From NCBI RefSeq assembly GCF_014323705.1, contig NZ_JABVEC010000009.1, positions 1 to 64,000 of the forward strand: a DNA stretch of 64,000 nt. The letters run 5' to 3'. The stretch's first letter is position 1. Every line of letters begins with the position of its first letter. The position numbers and the translations under genes are program-made. The notes beneath the pieces were generated by a model. It was not told the origin of the DNA, did no database searches, and saw only the letters and a program-made list of their open reading frames with translations. The DNA is from Actinomadura alba. GTDB taxonomy: Bacteria > Actinomycetota > Actinomycetes > Streptosporangiales > Streptosporangiaceae. Shown here piece by piece: positions 60,938-64,000 of this stretch.

Positions 60938-61906
60938 TCACGGGATCTCGTACGGGGGATGCTCTCCGGAGGCCACGGCAAGGAGGTTGGCCGCGGTCAT
61001 GTCGGCCATCTTCCGTATCGCCTGGGTACTGAGATAGGCGCAGTGCGGGGTAATGGTGATCTTGTCTGGCACCAGAGCGATCAGTCCGTACGGGTCGTCC
61101 TCGGCCGTCGGGGTGGGTTCGCGGTAGTAGCCGTCGATGGCGGCGCCCTTGAGCGACCCGGATCGCAACGCGTCGCGGAGCGCGGTGGGGTCGACGAGTT
61201 CGGCACGGGAGGTACAGACCAGGTGACCGCCGTCCAGCGCGGCGAGTTCCGCGGCTCCGACGATGCCGTCGTTGCCGCCCGGTTCGTAATCGCAGTTCAC
61301 GCTGAGTACATCCACCTGCGCGCAGAGGTCCTTGACCGTGTCGGCCGCCGTATAGCCGAGGTCGGAGAGTTCCGGCCTCGGGGTGCGGTTCCAGTAATGG
61401 ACGTCCATACCGAACGCGCCCTTCGCCATCCGGGCGACCTCCCGGCCGATATGGCCCATGCCCACGATGCCGAGCTTCGCGCCGACCAGCGATGGCGTGG
61501 AGTCCTCGTTCCATCGGCCGTGGCCGACGCCGACGGCGCGGGTGGAGATACGGCGCACTACGTCGAGCATGAGACCGATCCCGAACTCGGCGACGGCGAC
61601 GGCGTTGGCGTGCGGCGTATAGGTGAACCTGACCGGTCCGCGATCCTCGGGCAGTTCGAGGAAGGTGCTGTAGCCGGTGCCGAGGAAGCAGACGACCTTG
61701 AGTTCGGGCAGTCGGCGCCAAGCCTCCTTGCCGATGCGCTCCGATCCGCCGAGGACATAGCCCCAGGCTCCATCGAGTTCCCTGACGACACCCTCTTCAT
61801 CCAGATTGCCCGCGACGGTGACGACCGTCAGCCCTCGAGCGTGGAGCCGCTGGGTAACCGCTTCGGGAAAGGTCGCGCCGGTGACAACGATCTTTTGTTG
61901 GCTCAC
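60938..61906 (-). CDS. D-isomer-specific 2-hydroxyacid dehydrogenase
   Basis: A 322-residue NAD-dependent dehydrogenase: LGIVGMGHIGREVARMAKGA is the Rossmann loop, VCTSRAELVDPTALRDALRS carries the catalytic Arg, and KITITPHCAYLSTQAIRKMA the catalytic His. This family includes phosphoglycerate, glyoxylate and phosphonate dehydrogenases. GTG 61906 overlaps the stop of the amidinotransferase (GTGA) and has GGAGG six bases upstream. Third gene of the operon entering from the right. Confidence 0.85.
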   Translation of the reverse strand: MSQQKIVVTGATFPEAVTQRLHARGLTVVTVAGNLDEEGVVRELDGAWGYVLGGSERIGKEAWRRLPELKVVCFLGTGYSTFLELPEDRGPVRFTYTPHANAVAVAEFGIGLMLDVVRRISTRAVGVGHGRWNEDSTPSLVGAKLGIVGMGHIGREVARMAKGAFGMDVHYWNRTPRPELSDLGYTAADTVKDLCAQVDVLSVNCDYEPGGNDGIVGAAELAALDGGHLVCTSRAELVDPTALRDALRSGSLKGAAIDGYYREPTPTAEDDPYGLIALVPDKITITPHCAYLSTQAIRKMADMTAANLLAVASGEHPPYEIP

Positions 61907-62742
61907 AGTGGCCTCCGGGTGAGAGGAAGGGTCATGCAACGGACACCGCCGCCGACCTTGGTGATCTCGTCGAGTTCCACGGGGACGCAGGTGAAACCGT
62001 GATCGGTCAGGATCCGCTGGAGGCGGACGTGCCGGGAATCCATCATGACGCGGTCGGGCCCGAGCAGAAGGACGTTCGCGGCCTGCTCCAGGAATTCGTC
62101 CTCGGTGATGTCGATCCACGTGAAGCCGGCCGGTGCCGCGTCGACGAGCGCCGGGTGGTGGACGACGCCGAGAGACGGGCCGAGGAGGTTGAGCGCGACA
62201 TCGAGGTGCAGGACGCCAGGGGCGAGCCGGATAGGGACGATCTGCCGCGAGTCCGGGGTCAGCGAAGCGCAGCCGCTGAGGCTGGTGCGTTCTCCGAGGC
62301 CCACGAAGACCCTGTCCGGTGTGACGGTCACGTCACCGCCCTCGAACACCCCCGATTCGGGAGCCGACGCGGCAACCTCGAGGCACGTCGCGAGCCACGC
62401 GGGCTCGGGGGTGCGGATGCGCCGGCCCATTCGGCCGAGAAAGAACCGTGAGCCGATGACGGCGCCCACATCACGTACGTTGAATTGAAGTGGCGCATCG
62501 GGCAGCGCCGGTATCTCGACGATTTCGACGCCTTCGGCGAGGAGGGCACGCCGTACCGCGTCATGTTGCGCGAGGAGTTTGTCGAATTTGGGGGCGGAGT
62601 CGGTGCCATAGAAACGCCGCTGGGTCTCGTTGGCCGGTTCGGTGAGGCGGAAGTGCGTGGGACGTACCAACGCCACGGACGTCAACCGATGCCACTCCGC
62701 TTCGACCTGCACCATGAGACGCCCTTTGTCCTGTTGACGCAT
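61903..62742 (-). CDS. Amidinotransferase/DDAH-family protein
   Basis: A 279-residue guanidino-group-modifying enzyme fold: LTSVALVRPTHFRLTEPANE, FNVRDVGAVIGSRFFLGRMG, VFEGGDVTVTPDRVFVGLGE, VLHLDVALNLL (His-x-Asp), and the closing catalytic Cys in GGGVRCMTLPL. DDAH-like enzymes hydrolyse methylated arginine or citrulline-type compounds; amidinotransferases move amidino groups. The ATG overlaps the stop of the upstream SUMF1-like gene (TGATG), and its own stop overlaps the next GTG, so all three are coupled. Confidence 0.83.
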   Translation of the reverse strand: MRQQDKGRLMVQVEAEWHRLTSVALVRPTHFRLTEPANETQRRFYGTDSAPKFDKLLAQHDAVRRALLAEGVEIVEIPALPDAPLQFNVRDVGAVIGSRFFLGRMGRRIRTPEPAWLATCLEVAASAPESGVFEGGDVTVTPDRVFVGLGERTSLSGCASLTPDSRQIVPIRLAPGVLHLDVALNLLGPSLGVVHHPALVDAAPAGFTWIDITEDEFLEQAANVLLLGPDRVMMDSRHVRLQRILTDHGFTCVPVELDEITKVGGGVRCMTLPLTRRPL

Positions 62743-64000
62743 CAGAGCCGCCTCCGGACCACTATTCGGAATCCGAGGTCCCAGTACGCGTTGCACGGTG
62801 GGTCCTCGACACGGAAGCTGACGTGGCTCGCCAGCCGTTCCCTGCTGTACCAGGAACCGCCGCGCACGACCCTCTTGTCGAGCCCGCCGCGTGCCTCGCG
62901 GTCGCGTGGATCCGTCCACGGATAGTTCAGGCTGCTGACCCACTCCCAGACGTTGCCCGCCAGGTCTTCGGGGCCGTCGGGAGCGAGCCCGATGCGGGTG
63001 AATCCCACGGGGACGGCGCCGAAATGGATGATCCTCGGCTCCGCCTCCGTGAAATCACGAACCAGGCACTGGGTGTCGTCGAACTCATCGCCCCATGGGT
63101 AGGCCCGCGCGGTGCCGCTCCATCTACGTCCGGCGGCCCATTCCCATTCGATCTCGGTGGGCAGGCCGACCTCCTCATCCGGGCCGATCAGGTCGAGCGA
63201 CCTCAGCCGGTCCTGGAGCCACCTACAGTAGGCCTCGGCCTCCCACAGGTTGACGCCGACGACCGGCGCGGTGGGCAGGTTGAACCGAGAGTCGTGCCAG
63301 TACAGCGGGAGATCACGGTCCATGGTCCGCCGGGCGATGCGGGTCGACTTGTCGGCGTTATACGCGGCGAACTCCGCTTCGGAGAACTCCTTGACGAAGT
63401 TCAGCTCCTTCTGGCTCTCCCACAGCTCTACGAGCTCCTGGTGCAGGCTGGGGTCCTTGGCCTGCCATCTGCTCGCCTCGGAGCCGCTCCACCAACGAGG
63501 CTCGTCGTAGCCGCCCGCGTCCACGAACTCCGCGTACTCGCGGTTGGTGACGGGGAATCCGGCCATTCTGAAGGGCCGCACCGTGACCTCCAGCGGCGGG
63601 CTGGACGGCGTCTTCTTGATCTCGCGCATGTCCAAGGGCCTACTGGTGCCGACCTGCCCGCGCCCGCCGGGAATCTCCATCAGCCTCGCCACCACGCCCG
63701 CCGGTTCGGTGGAGAGCCGCGGGTCGTCGATGCGGCTCACGGCGCAAAGGGCCCGCATACGCACGAGCCGGGGTAGGTCCTGCCGTTCCGCGAGGCGAAG
63801 CACCGTCCGCACGGCGTAGGGCCAGAGCCCCGCGAAAGCCGGATCGTCCGTGTCCGGTTCGAGCGTTCCGCTCAGGGCGTCGGCAAGCCCCCACTGGCGG
63901 GCCGCGTCGACGCCGAACTCGGCCAGCATCTCGGCCGCGAGGCAGGCGCGCTCGGCGACCTCGCGCGCCGCCTCGGCGTCGTCCGGTGGGCGCAGGCCCG
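62742..64000 (-). CDS. SUMF1/FGE-like domain protein, 5' end beyond window
   Basis: The frame is open to the right edge, so the N-terminus is missing. The visible ~420 residues start with a helical region, then the FGE-sulfatase domain: FRMAGFPVTNREYAEFVDAG, VVGVNLWEAEAYCRWLQDRL, LPTEIEWEWAAGRRW, YPWGDEFDD, DLAGNVWEWVSSL, RVVRGGSWYSRERLA. The copper-binding cysteine pair of true formylglycine-generating enzymes (near C-R-x-x-R) is absent; the position reads ASHVSFR. So it belongs to the broader SUMF1 group, which includes sulfoxide synthases (EgtB) and regulatory domains. First visible gene of a three-gene coupled operon. Confidence 0.8.
   Translation of the reverse strand, partial: GLRPPDDAEAAREVAERACLAAEMLAEFGVDAARQWGLADALSGTLEPDTDDPAFAGLWPYAVRTVLRLAERQDLPRLVRMRALCAVSRIDDPRLSTEPAGVVARLMEIPGGRGQVGTSRPLDMREIKKTPSSPPLEVTVRPFRMAGFPVTNREYAEFVDAGGYDEPRWWSGSEASRWQAKDPSLHQELVELWESQKELNFVKEFSEAEFAAYNADKSTRIARRTMDRDLPLYWHDSRFNLPTAPVVGVNLWEAEAYCRWLQDRLRSLDLIGPDEEVGLPTEIEWEWAAGRRWSGTARAYPWGDEFDDTQCLVRDFTEAEPRIIHFGAVPVGFTRIGLAPDGPEDLAGNVWEWVSSLNYPWTDPRDREARGGLDKRVVRGGSWYSRERLASHVSFRVEDPPCNAYWDLGFRIVVRRRL

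Overview
The window is GC-rich, densely coded and full of gene families typical of filamentous actinomycetes: an AfsR-like SARP-STAND regulator, an NB-ARC/TPR protein, a PhoD phosphatase with a PHO-box-like promoter, an ATP-binding protein beside an XRE regulator, a DUF6879 protein, Tat-exported enzymes, many ECF, TetR, MarR, PadR and Lrp regulators, and flavin or F420 oxidoreductases. GTG starts and 1-4 base stop/start overlaps are frequent. I infer an actinomycete such as a Streptomyces or Streptosporangiales-type organism; no marker gene fixes the genus.

Layout. 1-2.2 kb: end of an HNH protein, an ECF42-type sigma factor and a DUF427 protein. 2.5-10.5 kb: a regulatory region with an NB-ARC/TPR STAND protein carrying an N-terminal amyloid-type (BASS3/RHIM-like) motif, a translationally coupled pair with a GT-B/glycerophosphotransferase-like protein, an AfsR-like regulator transcribed away from that pair over SARP-type heptamer repeats, and directly after it a 33-residue signal-peptide-bearing mini-gene closed by a strong hairpin. 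10.6-20.3 kb: a membrane-anchored protein, a LigD-like protein with a dead ligase domain, a P450, a metallo-beta-lactamase-fold hydrolase, a universal stress protein, PhoD and a penicillin-binding-type serine hydrolase. 20.3-23.3 kb: MarR/NmrA and AKR/TetR divergent pairs around an IS5 remnant. 23.4-25.9 kb: a scarred segment bounded by 127-bp direct repeats, holding IS701, GNAT and HigB remnants plus intact APH and HigA genes. 26-42 kb: an ATP-binding protein, an XRE regulator, GNAT, an AAA+ protein, a ubiquitin-like/beta-propeller pair, PadR/SDR, LLM/deaminase, Lrp, an ECF sigma factor with a coupled Cys-rich partner, and an oxidoreductase/MarR/LLM group.

42.1-48.5 kb holds the most interesting block: a same-strand cluster encoding a soluble dynamin-like GTPase, a GrpE-like exchange factor, a second dynamin-like GTPase with a membrane hairpin, and an Hsp70 whose substrate-binding domain is replaced by a repeat linker, four predicted membrane helices and a small C-terminal domain. 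I read it as a chaperone-coupled membrane-remodelling module resembling mycobacterial IniA/IniC.

48.6-64 kb: a second AKR/TetR module with operators related to the first, a third AKR, an exported M20 peptidase, a secreted HNH nuclease, a DUF6879 pair facing a formyltransferase-like gene (a less GC-rich patch), a DUF4333 lipoprotein, a methyltransferase, an erythromycin-esterase family protein, and a coupled operon of SUMF1-like, amidinotransferase and 2-hydroxyacid dehydrogenase genes that runs off the right edge.
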